This document shows, piece after piece, positions 15,461-24,327 of a DNA stretch of 36,966 nucleotides. A program made the position numbers and the translations under genes. Positions within the stretch are counted from its first letter, which is position 1. Each line of letters opens with the position of its first letter. This stretch comes from a virus. The notes under the pieces are model-generated. The model saw only the letters and a program-made list of their open reading frames with translations, searched no databases and had not been told where the DNA came from. The stretch is from positions 1-36,966 of the IMG/VR virus record IMGVR_UViG_3300049491_000216. One strand, written 5' to 3'.

Positions 15461-15630
15461 GCGATGCGCCGGAACTGCTTCCAGATGCGCGCGTCGCTCT
15501 GGACGTGTGGCGCGTGCTTGGCGGGTACGACCTGGCACGTCTGCCGTTTGCTATGGCGATGATTCAGGTTCACGACCCGGAAGCACTGATCGAGGGCTTG
15601 ATTGCCATTCGAGACAGCGTGAGCGACTGA
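14996..15630 (+). CDS. Tail chaperone gpGT-like fusion made by -1 frameshift
   Basis: Predicted 211-residue fusion: the first 130 codons of the gpG-like gene, then a -1 shift at A AAA AAC (15379-15385), then 81 codons in the new frame to the stop at 15628-15630. The added segment (FGNLIGDAPELLPDARVALDVW, then DPEALIEGLIAIRDSVSD) has no good start of its own and reads like real protein, as expected for a T domain. In lambda the T extension contacts tail-tube subunits while G binds the tape measure. The next gene starts at 15632, matching the end of this frame rather than that of the zero frame. Confidence 0.82.
15379..15385 (+). other. Programmed -1 ribosomal frameshift site A AAA AAC
   Basis: In the zero frame the codons read CGA AAA AAC, so the heptamer A AAA AAC fits the X XXY YYZ rule for tandem tRNA slippage. 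A -1 slip joins the gpG-like frame to the T-like frame, which ends at 15630. A GC-rich stretch directly downstream (CTCGCCGGCCGCG) may form a stimulatory structure. Confidence 0.85.
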
Positions 15631-15631
15631 G

Positions 15632-16213
15632 ATGGCAATCGCATTCGACGTTCGCTTCGATACGCGCGGGCTACGGCGAGAACTCGACGGCCTTCAAGCG
15701 AATCTCGTCGAACAGACGGCGGTGCGCGCGCTGAACCGGGCGATCGTGACGGTGCGCAAGCAGGCCGGCATCGAGATCCGGAAGGAAATCCCTATCCCGG
15801 CACGGTCGCTTACTCGGCGAATGAAGCTGAAGAAAGCGACGCGCGCCGATCTAACGGCGTCGGTGAAGCTGAAGGATTACGACCCGGCGCTCGGCATCTT
15901 CTCGCCGAAGTGGAGACAGCGCCAGCCGATCGGCGCGACCGTCAAGCTTCCGGGGAAACCTCGGCAACGTATCGCCGGCGCGTTCGTTGCGCAGACAGTG
16001 CACAACAAGCCCGGAGTGTTCCGGCGCGTGGGGGCGGCTCGGTACGACATCAAGTTCCTGCGCGCATCCGATGCCGGGCTCCCGACACTCGGGAAGGCCG
16101 CGCTCCAGGTCAAGGCCGACGGCGTTCTAAACCGACTCGGTGCCAAGCGGTTCCGGGAAGAATTCCAGCGGGACATCGCATCCCGATTTGCGCGAAGGGG
16201 CGGCCGTGGCTGA
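15632..16213 (+). CDS. Minor tail protein, gpZ-like
   Basis: A 193-residue very basic protein similar in pattern and length to lambda gpZ (192 residues): a helical N-terminus with RALNRAIVTVRKQAG, then SLTRRMKLKKATRADL, RIAGAFVAQTVHNKPGVFRR, and RYDIKFLRASDAGLP. gpZ-type proteins act at the head-proximal end of the tail, where the tape measure and DNA meet. In lambda Z lies before U and V; here it lies between the chaperones and the tape measure. ATG 15632 is 1 base after the chaperone-fusion stop. The end overlaps the tape-measure start. Confidence 0.7.
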   Translation: MAIAFDVRFDTRGLRRELDGLQANLVEQTAVRALNRAIVTVRKQAGIEIRKEIPIPARSLTRRMKLKKATRADLTASVKLKDYDPALGIFSPKWRQRQPIGATVKLPGKPRQRIAGAFVAQTVHNKPGVFRRVGAARYDIKFLRASDAGLPTLGKAALQVKADGVLNRLGAKRFREEFQRDIASRFARRGGRG

Positions 16214-18209
16214 TGTAGAAGTCGCACGACTTACCGCGAGGGACGAAACAAAAGCCGCGTTTGATTCTGTCCGCCGCGGGATCAAGGACATGGAGGGCAG
16301 CGCCAACAAGCTGCGCAATGTCTTCGCGGGCCTGGGCGTCACGCTATCCGCTGGCGCCTTCGTCGCTGTCGTCAAGAACTCGATAGACGCAGCGGACGCG
16401 CTCAATAAGCTCTCGCAGAAAGTCGGCGTATCTGTCGAAGGGCTTTCGAAGCTTCAGTATGCGGCGCAACTGTCCGACGTTTCCACCGAGGATCTAAGCA
16501 CCGGGCTGCGCAAGCTGTCGATCAGTCTCGAAGAACTGCGGACTAGCAGCACTTCTGCTGTCGCTGCATTCGGGAAGCTCGGGTTAACGCAACAGGATCT
16601 CGCCGGCAAGAACGTAGAGGAAGCATTCTCCAAGATTGCGGACTCGATCAAGGGCATCGACGTTGCGACCCGTAACAACGGATTGAACACCGTATTCGGC
16701 AAGAGTTTCTCTACGCTGATCCCGTTGCTCAATTCCGGGGCCGCTGGTCTCAAGGCTGTTGGCGACGAGGCGCAGCGGTTCGGCGCTGTCGTGAGCACGG
16801 ATACCGCCCGAGCAGCCGAGGCGTTTAACGACAACTTGACCAGGATGCGCAAGTCGCTAGAAGGTCTCGTCGTCACGCTTACCGGAAACATCATCGGGCC
16901 GCTCGCGAAGTTCACGAACGAACTGGTAGACGCAAGCAAAGCGGCGGGCGGGTTCTCGCAGGCGATGGCGCAAATGCTCGCCGGAGAAGCCGGCAACGAC
17001 GCCGGCCGGAAATTGGTCGAAACGGAAGAACGCATCCGTGCGATCCGGATTGAGCGGGACAAGCTCGCCAATTCGAAAGCACCTTCCGGGAGTCTGCAAA
17101 GATTGCTTGGCGGGGCGACTGACGAAGATCTGGCGCGAGAGGAGGCGTCGCTAGTCACTTTGCGAGATCGCCTGAAGATTCTGCAGAACATCAGAGCGGA
17201 ACGCGCCGCCGCAGATGCCGCGCCGGATACCCGAAAGGGCGGCAAGTCGTTCGACGTCCCGGACGAATCGAAGGCCGCGGCAGCGGCGGCGCGCGCGGCA
17301 GCGGCGAGAAAGCGGGCAGCGGATCAAGCCGAGCGCGAAAACATCGAACGTGCGCAGCGCGAAGGCAAGGCGATATTCGATACGTATCAAACCGAGGTCA
17401 TTCAGCCGCTCGAAGCGACATTCCAGGCGAGCAAGCAACGCGAAAGCTTGATCGGTGACTTGATTAGCGTCAGTCAAATAGAGCAGGTCAAGAAAATCCG
17501 GGAGCAGATCAGACTGCTAGGCGAGGCCGGGAAAGATGCTCCGCTCGAGATGCAGGCATCGTTCGAACAGACGTTCGAAGCGCTCAACGACCAATTGCAA
17601 AAAGCACTTGGAAAGCTGGACGGCTCGCAGTTCAAGACGGTTGCCACGGACGGCACCAAGGCATTCAAGGATCTGCAAACCGCCATCGAAGGATGGGGCC
17701 GCAAGTCGGCCGACGTGTTCGCCGACTTCGTCACCGGCGGGAAGGCATCATTCAGCGACCTGATCCAGTCGATGATTCGAGAGGCGATCGCCCTTCAGGC
17801 ATACAAGGCCATTTTCGGTCCACTCTTCGGAGCAATCGGCGGGATGTTCGGCGGCGCGGCCGCCGGCGGTGGTTCTAAGGCATTCGGCGGTCTCGCTAAG
17901 GGCGGCGCCTTCAATTCGTCCGGCGTCCAGCGGTTCGCGATGGGCGGCCTTGTTTCATCCCCGCAACTCTTCATGGCCGGGAACGGAATTGGACTGATGG
18001 GCGAGGCCGGGCCGGAAGCAATCATGCCGCTCAAGCGCGGGCCTGACGGCCGTCTCGGGGTGCAGTCCAACGGCGGCGGCGGTGGCACTTTCGTTGTCGT
18101 GAACGTGGACTCTCGAAGCGATGCGGCATACGTGCGCGACCAGGTGCGCCGCGGCGTCGCTGTCGGTATCGCCCAGGAACGGGACACCAAGCGACGCGGA
18201 CGAGGCTGA
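16206..18209 (+). CDS. Tape measure protein, lambda gpH type
   Basis: A 667-residue protein that sets tail length and is ejected with the DNA. Preferred start is GTG 16206, with AAGGGG 5 bases upstream and an 8-base overlap with the gpZ-like gene; the open frame back to 16140 gives shadow sequence. Features: an N-terminal region (SVRRGIKDMEGSANKLRNVF), a hydrophobic stretch near 40-55, long Ala/Arg/Glu-rich helices with coiled-coil character (about 270-440), and the well-known C-terminal KGGAF...GIGLMGEAGPEAIMPLKRG motif. At about 0.15 nm per residue the tail would be near 100 nm long. Confidence 0.9.
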   Translation: MADVEVARLTARDETKAAFDSVRRGIKDMEGSANKLRNVFAGLGVTLSAGAFVAVVKNSIDAADALNKLSQKVGVSVEGLSKLQYAAQLSDVSTEDLSTGLRKLSISLEELRTSSTSAVAAFGKLGLTQQDLAGKNVEEAFSKIADSIKGIDVATRNNGLNTVFGKSFSTLIPLLNSGAAGLKAVGDEAQRFGAVVSTDTARAAEAFNDNLTRMRKSLEGLVVTLTGNIIGPLAKFTNELVDASKAAGGFSQAMAQMLAGEAGNDAGRKLVETEERIRAIRIERDKLANSKAPSGSLQRLLGGATDEDLAREEASLVTLRDRLKILQNIRAERAAADAAPDTRKGGKSFDVPDESKAAAAAARAAAARKRAADQAERENIERAQREGKAIFDTYQTEVIQPLEATFQASKQRESLIGDLISVSQIEQVKKIREQIRLLGEAGKDAPLEMQASFEQTFEALNDQLQKALGKLDGSQFKTVATDGTKAFKDLQTAIEGWGRKSADVFADFVTGGKASFSDLIQSMIREAIALQAYKAIFGPLFGAIGGMFGGAAAGGGSKAFGGLAKGGAFNSSGVQRFAMGGLVSSPQLFMAGNGIGLMGEAGPEAIMPLKRGPDGRLGVQSNGGGGGTFVVVNVDSRSDAAYVRDQVRRGVAVGIAQERDTKRRGRG

Positions 18210-18210
18210 T

Positions 18211-18813
18211 ATGGCAACCATCACCTACCCTACCGACATGCCGGGCCCGGAGTCTCTGCGCTGGGAACTCGTCAGCAATACGCAGGTGTCGCTCTCTCCG
18301 CTATCCGGGCAGGTGCAGACGCAGGAACTGCCGGGCGCCCGGTGGCGGGTGTCGATCGACTATCCGCCGGTGCGCGACGCATCCATCAAGGCATCGATGC
18401 GCGCCTTCTTCGCGTCCATGCGCGGGCAGGCGAACCGCGTGGACCTGTGGCCGTTCGACTGCCCACGCCTGCGCGGCACCGGCGCCGGGACGCCGCTCGT
18501 CAACGGGGCAAGTCAGACGGGGGCGAGTCTGATAACGGACGGATGGACGGCCGCGACAACGGTTCTCAAGGGCGATTACTTCTCCGTCGGGCAGCAGCTA
18601 TTCATGGCGAGCGCGAGCGCGACGGCAAGCGGCGGCGGTGCTATGACGATCAGCGTCGAGCCGCCAATCCGGACGAGTCCTGCCGACAACGCGGCGCTGA
18701 CGATCTCCAGGCCGAAGGCGCGCTTCATGCTGGCAGACCCCACGATCGGCTGGAGGATCGACTCGAACCTGCTGACCGGGTTTTCCGCCGACTTCGTCGA
18801 AGTCTTTTCGTAA
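18211..18813 (+). CDS. Tail-tip protein, distal-tail-like
   Basis: A 200-residue beta-rich protein directly after the tape measure. It starts MATITYPTDMPGPESLRWEL and contains SGQVQTQELPGARWRVSIDYPP, which I recall from a common phage protein in the distal-tail position. The middle is a Gly/Ser/Thr-rich domain and the end returns to strand-forming residues. Proteins in this place usually form the first ring of the tail tip. ATG 18211 follows the tape-measure stop by 1 base; the open frame upstream is tape-measure shadow. Function by position only. Confidence 0.65.
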   Translation: MATITYPTDMPGPESLRWELVSNTQVSLSPLSGQVQTQELPGARWRVSIDYPPVRDASIKASMRAFFASMRGQANRVDLWPFDCPRLRGTGAGTPLVNGASQTGASLITDGWTAATTVLKGDYFSVGQQLFMASASATASGGGAMTISVEPPIRTSPADNAALTISRPKARFMLADPTIGWRIDSNLLTGFSADFVEVFS

Positions 18814-18816
18814 CCC

Positions 18817-19545
18817 GTGGTCCGTACGCTCACAACCGCCGTTGGCAATGCGGCGTTAGCCGATCACGTCGTCGTCCTGGCGCTGCTCGAGTTCGACTTC
18901 TCGTCGGGCTTCGTGCGCATGACGAACTCCGGTTACGACGTGGTGTACGGCGGATATACGTGGTCCGGCAAAGGCGCGGCCGCATCGATGGAGGTGATCA
19001 AGGAACCGTCGGACCTGTACGCGGCTGGCGTTGCCTTCCGTCTGTCCGGCATCCCTTCGGCGATGGTGACGACCGCCACGAGCGAAGACTACCAGGGCCG
19101 GGCGGCGAAGATGTGGCTCGCCTTCTGCTCGGCGGACCACGTCGTGCAAGCAGACCCGGTGCTCTTGTGGGTCGGCCGAATGGACGTGATGACGATCGAC
19201 ATGGGCGTCGAGGCGACTATTACCCTCACGACCGAAAGCCGATTCGCCGACTGGGACCGGCCGAGGATTCGCCGCTACAACGACGCCGACCAGCAGGCGA
19301 TGTACCCGGGCGACACCGGGCTTCGGTACATGGAGCAGCTCGTCGAGAAGCAACTGATATGGGGTCCGCCCGGCGGCGCGGTTCCTGGCAACCAACCGTT
19401 GCCAGCAGGCGGCGCATCCAACCCGTACAACCCGAGCACTACGTCTGGCACGTTCCCACGGCCCGCAACGTCCAACCCATACCAACAGAACAGCACGACT
19501 TCGGCGCCGTCGCGGTCGAGTGGCAACCCATATCAACCGCGATGA
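18817..19545 (+). CDS. Tail-tip protein of the DUF2163/BR0599-like kind
   Basis: A 242-residue protein starting at GTG 18817, 3 bases after the previous stop. Its N-terminal two thirds (LALLEFDFSSGFVRMTNSG, YTWSGKG, LSGIPSAMVTTA, YQGRAAKMWLAF, DPVLLWVGRMDVM, RRYNDADQQAMYPGD) match a common tail-tip protein of siphophages with lambda-like tips. The last 50 residues are Pro/Ser/Asn/Thr-rich and repetitive, likely a flexible tail. Its stop overlaps the next start. Probably a hub component between distal-tail protein and tip; exact role unknown. Confidence 0.68.
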   Translation: MVRTLTTAVGNAALADHVVVLALLEFDFSSGFVRMTNSGYDVVYGGYTWSGKGAAASMEVIKEPSDLYAAGVAFRLSGIPSAMVTTATSEDYQGRAAKMWLAFCSADHVVQADPVLLWVGRMDVMTIDMGVEATITLTTESRFADWDRPRIRRYNDADQQAMYPGDTGLRYMEQLVEKQLIWGPPGGAVPGNQPLPAGGASNPYNPSTTSGTFPRPATSNPYQQNSTTSAPSRSSGNPYQPR

Positions 19546-19943
19546 CACGCTTCGAAGCCTGGCCGGAGATCCTCGACGCCGAGATCCGGGCCTGTCTGAC
19601 GCGCCCGTTTTCCTGGGGCGAACACGACTGCGCACTGATGGCGGCGGACATCGTCAAGGCGATGACCGGCGAGGATTTGATGGCCGACCTTCGCGGCAAG
19701 TACACGAACGCCACCGGAGCGCGGCGAGTTATCCACAAGCTCGGCGGGCTCGATGTGGCCGTGACGGAGCGGCTCGGTAACGCGATCTCGGTGCCGTTCG
19801 CCCAACGTGGCGACGTTGTCCTCGCGGAACTCGCCCTCGGCCCGACGATCGGCGTATGTCTCGGGACCATGAGCGCATTCCCTGGATATGAAGGCGCGCA
19901 GTTCGTGAACACGGCGCTTTGCGAAAAGGCCTGGGCCATCTAG
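19542..19943 (+). CDS. NlpC/P60-like small tail-tip protein (DUF6950 type)
   Basis: A 133-residue protein with PFSWGEHDCALMAADIVKAM near the start; the W-G-x-x-D-C arrangement resembles the active-site cysteine region of NlpC/P60-type cysteine hydrolases and of DUF6950 phage proteins. Further on, FAQRGDVVLAEL resembles the GDVV stretch that follows in that fold. In lambda the equivalent place holds gpK, which has an NlpC/P60 domain. It may trim peptidoglycan during DNA entry or act only structurally. ATG 19542 overlaps the previous stop (ATGA). The long open frame upstream is shadow. Confidence 0.68.
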   Translation: MTRFEAWPEILDAEIRACLTRPFSWGEHDCALMAADIVKAMTGEDLMADLRGKYTNATGARRVIHKLGGLDVAVTERLGNAISVPFAQRGDVVLAELALGPTIGVCLGTMSAFPGYEGAQFVNTALCEKAWAI

Positions 19944-22900
19944 ATGCCACCGGTAATTGCAGCGGTCGCGGCGATGACCGCGCTCGAGATAGCGGTGTAC
20001 GCCGCGCTTATTTTCATTGCGGTTGCAACCGCAAAGCTGGCCTCGAAGAAAACGTTTGGACTCGGCAGCGAGGCCCGCGATCGCGCGGTCGTCATCCGTT
20101 CGGCATCCGAGCCGCATCGGATACTTTATGGACGATGCATCATCGCCGGGCCGCTGGCGTACTTCGAGCGGGACGACGCCGACAGTTCGCTGATCCATCT
20201 CATCGTGCTGCTCACGGGGCACGAGGTCAGCGCAATCCGCCGCGTATGGTTCGACGATGTCGTCGTGGGAACGCTGGACGGAAGCGGCGACGTGACAAGC
20301 GGCAAGTTCACCGGCCATGCCCGCATCGTCAAGCACCTGGGCTCTACCAGTCAGACGGCAGACGCTGCGCTAGTTGCGGCATCGGCTGGCGCCTGGACGA
20401 CGGACGACAAGCTGCAGGGCATCTCTTACGTCTACGTGCGCTTGAAGCGTAACGACGACATTTTCCCGACCGGAATCCCAAACATCCGCTGCGAGGTAGA
20501 CGGGAAAGCGGTCTACGACCCGCGCGATGCTGGAACCCGCTGGACCATGAACCCGGCATTGATAGCGCGGGATGTGCTCACGTCCGAATGGGGGCTGGAC
20601 TGCGATTCGTCGGAGATCGACGACGCCACCGTTGTGGCGGCCGCCAACGTGTGCGACGAAACCGTTACCGTCAATGTCTACACGTCGCCGGCCGTGACCG
20701 TGGACAACACGACGGACACGCTCACCTTCGCCTCGCGCGAGACGCAGATCGGAACCGGCGACGGTGTGCAGATCGTCTCGAGCGGCACCTACCCGGGGAA
20801 CCTCTCGGCGGCGACGACGTACTACGCCATCCGTACTGGCGAGACGACGGTGCAGCTCGCCACGACATACGCCGACGCACTCGCCGCCACGCCTCGGGAT
20901 ATCAGCAGCAACGGCTCCGGCACGATCACGCTCTCGCATATCAATCAGCGCCGCTTCACCGCAAACGGGACATTCACCCGGGCCACCGACCCGCGCGAGA
21001 TGCTCTCGCAGATTCAAGAGTCCATGATTGGGCGGACGATATACCAGGAGGGCGTTTGGCGCATCCACGCAGGCGCCTGGGCGACGCCGACCGTCACGCT
21101 TACGGAAGCCGACCTGCGCGGCCCGGTGACGCTCCAGCCAAGGACAACGCGACAGGATCTGTTCAACGCCGTTCGGGGCACATACGCGCCGTCCTATAAC
21201 GCGCAGATGGTCGACTTCCCGATGGTGACCGACGCCGGATATGAGACGGAGGACGGCGGCGTACAGATTGCGAAGGACGTCGAATTCCCATTCCTGGACA
21301 ACGCCGTCCGGGCGCAGCGGCTGGCGAAGCTGGTTCTCGAGCGTGCTCGACGGCCGGAAGTCTTGATCCTGCGGTGCAACCTGCGCGCCTTCCGCCTGCG
21401 CACCTGGGATACCGTATACGTCACGATTTCGCTTCTCGGCTACAGCGCCAAGACGTTCCGCATTCTCGATTGGGAACTCTCCGCGGATGACGGCGTGCTC
21501 GGCGTCAACCTCACGATGCAGGCCGAAGATTCCACCGTGTTCTCGTGGACGGCGACCGACGCGACAGACCCAGCGATCCCGCCAGATCTAGTCCTACCGA
21601 CGCCACGGGATGTCGTGGCGCCTACGTCGATAGTGATGTCGTCCGGCAACACAGAACTCGTGCGCGGGACGGACGGAAGCATCGTCAGCCGCATCAAAGT
21701 CTCGTGGACAGCGGCCGCCGAGACGAACCTCACGCAGTACGAACTCCAGTACAAGAAGAGCAGCGAGAGCGACTACGTGACCGTTTCCATGCCCGGCGAC
21801 TCGCTCGCGTACTACGTCGCGCCGGTGGCCGACGGCGTGAACTACGACGTGCGGGTGCGTAGCCTAGCGGGACGTTCCCGTTCGGCATGGCTCACCGGAA
21901 CGCATACCGTTCTCGGCAAGTCTGACCTGCCGACCGCGCCGACATCGCTTGCCGTCACGAGCGCCACGGGCGGCTTCGACATCCTGTGGGACGTGTCCAC
22001 GGATGTGGACTACTACGCGACCGAGGTCTGGGAGCACACCTCGAACGACCGGACCGGCGCGACGAAGCTGACCGAGGTCTCGGCGAACCGCCTGGCGCGC
22101 AGCGGCCTCGCGGGCGGCGCGACGCGTTACTACTGGGTCCGGAACCTGGACACGACCGGCAACCTCTCGACGTGGTACCCGGTCAGCTCGACCGGCGGCA
22201 TCAGCGCCACGACCGGGAGCACCGGCAACACGCTCCAGATTACGCACGACTCGACCAGCTACCTCGCTGGCGGCGCTACCAACTACTTGACCGGCACCGG
22301 CTACTGGCTCGGCTACCACTCCGGCGCCTACAAGATGCACCTCGGGAACCCGTCCGGCGCCTACATGGCATGGGACGGCTCGGCGCTGACCGTGAACGGC
22401 TCCGTGTTCGCGGGCGACATCACGATCAGCACGACCGGGAACATCCGCGGCGGGCAGACGGCGTACAACACCGGGACGGGGTTCTTCCTCGGGTACACGA
22501 GCAGCGCGTACAAGTTCTCCATCGGCAATCCGAGCGGCGAGCACCTGCTTTGGACCGGGACGAACCTCGTCATCAACGGCGCCACCGTCAAGGGCGGGCA
22601 GACTGCCTACAACACCGGAACCGGTTTCTGGATGGGGTACGACTCCGGGGCCTGGAAGTTCTCGATCGGCGACGCGTCCGGCAACCTGATGACGTTCGAC
22701 GGTACGTCTTTCACGACGGCCGGCTCGGCGTTCGGTGGCGAGGACACGCGGACATTCGCGGCAGGGACCAAGATCGTCGCCGCATCGGCACGCGCCGGCC
22801 GCGTCTACGCGGCGGCTTCTCCGACCTACTACAAGACGAAGGCGGTACGCATGGCGCGGGCCGGCACGGTCACGGTTGTGTTCGCCCTCGGCAACTTCAA

Positions 22901-23180
22901 CGGCACGGGCACCGTGTACGGCAAGATCTACAAGAACGGCTCGGCGGTCGGCACCGAGCGAACGCGCTCCGGCTCGGTCGGATGGACGACGCAGAGCAGC
23001 GAAAACTTCTCGATCTCAGCCGGCGACACGCTGGAACTTTGGGTGAAGGCCGACCCGGACGATGCTTTCTGCGCCAACTTCTTCGTCATGGCCGATGACG
23101 AGTTCGACAGCGTCGAGATATACGATTTCGGCACCACCTACGACGCAGGGACGCATTACCCGATGGCCGCGCCTCCATGA
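19944..23180 (+). CDS. Central tail fibre / host specificity protein, gpJ-like
   Basis: A 1078-residue tail-tip protein likely to bind the host receptor. The N-terminus is hydrophobic (MTALEIAVYAALIFIAVATAKLA), followed by a gpJ-type hub region (HRILYGRCIIAGPLAYFE, YVYVRLK, NPALIARDVLTSEWG). A beta-rich insertion and a region with DLFNAVRGTY and RPEVLILRCNLRAFRLRTWDTV follow. Two fibronectin type III-like domains lie at about residues 570-760, then three ~50-residue repeats (about 773-930) and a C-terminal sandwich that is the best candidate for receptor binding. ATG 19944 directly follows the previous stop; the end overlaps the next gene (ATGA). Confidence 0.88.
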   Translation: MPPVIAAVAAMTALEIAVYAALIFIAVATAKLASKKTFGLGSEARDRAVVIRSASEPHRILYGRCIIAGPLAYFERDDADSSLIHLIVLLTGHEVSAIRRVWFDDVVVGTLDGSGDVTSGKFTGHARIVKHLGSTSQTADAALVAASAGAWTTDDKLQGISYVYVRLKRNDDIFPTGIPNIRCEVDGKAVYDPRDAGTRWTMNPALIARDVLTSEWGLDCDSSEIDDATVVAAANVCDETVTVNVYTSPAVTVDNTTDTLTFASRETQIGTGDGVQIVSSGTYPGNLSAATTYYAIRTGETTVQLATTYADALAATPRDISSNGSGTITLSHINQRRFTANGTFTRATDPREMLSQIQESMIGRTIYQEGVWRIHAGAWATPTVTLTEADLRGPVTLQPRTTRQDLFNAVRGTYAPSYNAQMVDFPMVTDAGYETEDGGVQIAKDVEFPFLDNAVRAQRLAKLVLERARRPEVLILRCNLRAFRLRTWDTVYVTISLLGYSAKTFRILDWELSADDGVLGVNLTMQAEDSTVFSWTATDATDPAIPPDLVLPTPRDVVAPTSIVMSSGNTELVRGTDGSIVSRIKVSWTAAAETNLTQYELQYKKSSESDYVTVSMPGDSLAYYVAPVADGVNYDVRVRSLAGRSRSAWLTGTHTVLGKSDLPTAPTSLAVTSATGGFDILWDVSTDVDYYATEVWEHTSNDRTGATKLTEVSANRLARSGLAGGATRYYWVRNLDTTGNLSTWYPVSSTGGISATTGSTGNTLQITHDSTSYLAGGATNYLTGTGYWLGYHSGAYKMHLGNPSGAYMAWDGSALTVNGSVFAGDITISTTGNIRGGQTAYNTGTGFFLGYTSSAYKFSIGNPSGEHLLWTGTNLVINGATVKGGQTAYNTGTGFWMGYDSGAWKFSIGDASGNLMTFDGTSFTTAGSAFGGEDTRTFAAGTKIVAASARAGRVYAAASPTYYKTKAVRMARAGTVTVVFALGNFNGTGTVYGKIYKNGSAVGTERTRSGSVGWTTQSSENFSISAGDTLELWVKADPDDAFCANFFVMADDEFDSVEIYDFGTTYDAGTHYPMAAPP
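22262..22740 (+). repeat. Three tandem ~150-bp coding repeats in the gpJ-like gene
   Basis: Three diverged copies of a ~50-residue unit with the shape G-G-x-T-x-Y-x-T-G-T-G-F/Y-W/F-L/M-G-Y, then Y/W-K-F-S-I-G-x-x-S-G, then a strand ending V-x-G. Copies two and three share GGQTAYNTGTGF exactly. The repeats lie between the fibronectin-like domains and the C-terminal sandwich and probably form a shaft. Confidence 0.8.
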
Positions 23181-23494
23181 CATTACAAGACCGCATCGAG
23201 GACTTAGAGCGCCGCATGGACACATCCGACCGCGAGCGTATGAGCATGCTCGCACTTCTCGAACGCAATCAAGAAACCATCGAGCAGGTGGCCAATGACA
23301 CGCAGGAACTCCGCGAACTCTGGACCGAGGCGCGCGGCGCCTTCCGGCTCTTTGCTAGACTCGTGGCGCTCGGGCGCTGGATTGTCAAGTTCATCGTGCT
23401 GCCGCTGGCTTTTGTACTTTCTGCGCTTTATGCGTGGACGCATGAGGGCCGCCCGCCGGCGTGGATTCATTCCATAACCGACATGGTCGAGTAG
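23177..23494 (+). CDS. Coiled-coil plus membrane segment protein
   Basis: A 105-residue protein with a charged N-terminal helix (residues 1-50, DRIEDLERRMDTSDRERMSM) likely to form a coiled coil, followed by one membrane-spanning segment (about 70-87, IVKFIVLPLAFVLSALYAW). The layout resembles small membrane proteins found between tail-fibre and lysis genes. It might be an inner-membrane spanin-like or antiholin-like protein, but the sequence does not settle this. ATG 23177 overlaps the gpJ-like stop by 4 bases. Confidence 0.65.
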   Translation: MTLQDRIEDLERRMDTSDRERMSMLALLERNQETIEQVANDTQELRELWTEARGAFRLFARLVALGRWIVKFIVLPLAFVLSALYAWTHEGRPPAWIHSITDMVE

Positions 23495-23498
23495 CGCG

Positions 23499-23897
23499 AT
23501 GCACATCACCGTGCAGCGCGAGACTCTGAAGGATGACCGGACGCTCGGCGCGCTGTTGATCGACGGAATGCACTTCGCCTGGACGCTCGAGGACGCCGTC
23601 CGGGACGCGAAGGTACAGAACGCAACGGCGATTCCGGCCGGAGTCTACGAAGTCATCGTGAACTATTCCAACAGGTTCGCGCGGCAACTTCCGATGCTGC
23701 TGAACGTCCCGGGCTTCACGTTCATCCGCATCCACGGCGGCAACGCACCGGAACACACGGATGGGTGCATTCTCATCGGCAAGGAACGCGACGACGAACG
23801 CATCTGGAATTGCAGCGGCGCGGTATCGGAACTGACATTTCGCATCCGAAACGCCACAACGACAGGCAAGGTATTTGCCGAGATTCTCAATTCCTGA
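23499..23897 (+). CDS. DUF5675-type protein, possible cell-wall enzyme
   Basis: A 132-residue protein with the DUF5675 pattern: LGALLIDGMHFAWTLED, then TAIPAGVYEVIVNYSNRF, then VPGFTFIRIHGGNAPEH, TDGCILIGKER. The closely spaced IRIHGGN and DGC motifs resemble the His and Cys of L,D-transpeptidase-like folds, so a peptidoglycan-related activity is conceivable. No signal peptide is present. It lies where phages of this type carry lysis genes, and no classical lysozyme, amidase or transglycosylase is visible nearby. Enzymatic function is inference only. Confidence 0.72.
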   Translation: MHITVQRETLKDDRTLGALLIDGMHFAWTLEDAVRDAKVQNATAIPAGVYEVIVNYSNRFARQLPMLLNVPGFTFIRIHGGNAPEHTDGCILIGKERDDERIWNCSGAVSELTFRIRNATTTGKVFAEILNS

Positions 23898-24157
23898 TGC
23901 ACGCGCACGCCGAGCCGATAGCCTGGGCTGTTCGCATATACGAATCCGACGAAGGCGGGTTTGCGCGCAAGGAAACATGGGTCGCATCCTGTATAGCGCG
24001 AGCGGGCATGGAGCCGCTGGAATGCGAGGTCAATCTGCAGTCGATTCGCTTCGGGTTCGCTGAAAAGCGCGCCGTCATGGCGCTCGCCAAGCTGCACGGA
24101 TTCGAGTGGATCGTGTACACCCGCCGAGGCAAGAAGGTACGGCGCCCAGTCCGATGA
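23897..24157 (+). CDS. Unknown small protein
   Basis: An 86-residue protein from ATG 23897, sharing one base with the previous stop. It reads EPIAWAVRIYESDEGGFARKETW and ends in a basic tail (YTRRGKKVRRPVR). It has no membrane segment and no recognised domain. The stop overlaps the next start (ATGA), so it is translated with the lysis-region genes. The frame is open further upstream to 23765, which lies inside the DUF5675 gene and is shadow. Confidence 0.6.
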   Translation: MHAHAEPIAWAVRIYESDEGGFARKETWVASCIARAGMEPLECEVNLQSIRFGFAEKRAVMALAKLHGFEWIVYTRRGKKVRRPVR

Positions 24158-24327
24158 TTGATCCGGCCGATATCTGGACGATCGTCATCTGGTGGATGTT
24201 GGCACCGTTCGTGGTACTGGTTTTTGTTGTAACGCTCGTCGAGGCGCTTCTCGACATATTCCGTCGTCCACCCCGAAAAGGACATCATCATGAAAGCAAG
24301 CATCAAGGTAAGTATCACCGAAGATAA
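24154..24327 (+). CDS. Small single-span membrane protein
   Basis: A 57-residue protein with one long hydrophobic segment (residues about 7-35, IWTIVIWWMLAPFVVLVFVV) and a strongly basic, His-rich C-terminal tail (RRPPRKGHHHESKHQGKYHRR). The start ATG 24154 overlaps the previous stop. Small one-span proteins with a basic cytoplasmic tail in this region are often holin or antiholin partners, but this is not proven. It overlaps the next gene by 38 bases. Confidence 0.6.
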   Translation: MIDPADIWTIVIWWMLAPFVVLVFVVTLVEALLDIFRRPPRKGHHHESKHQGKYHRR

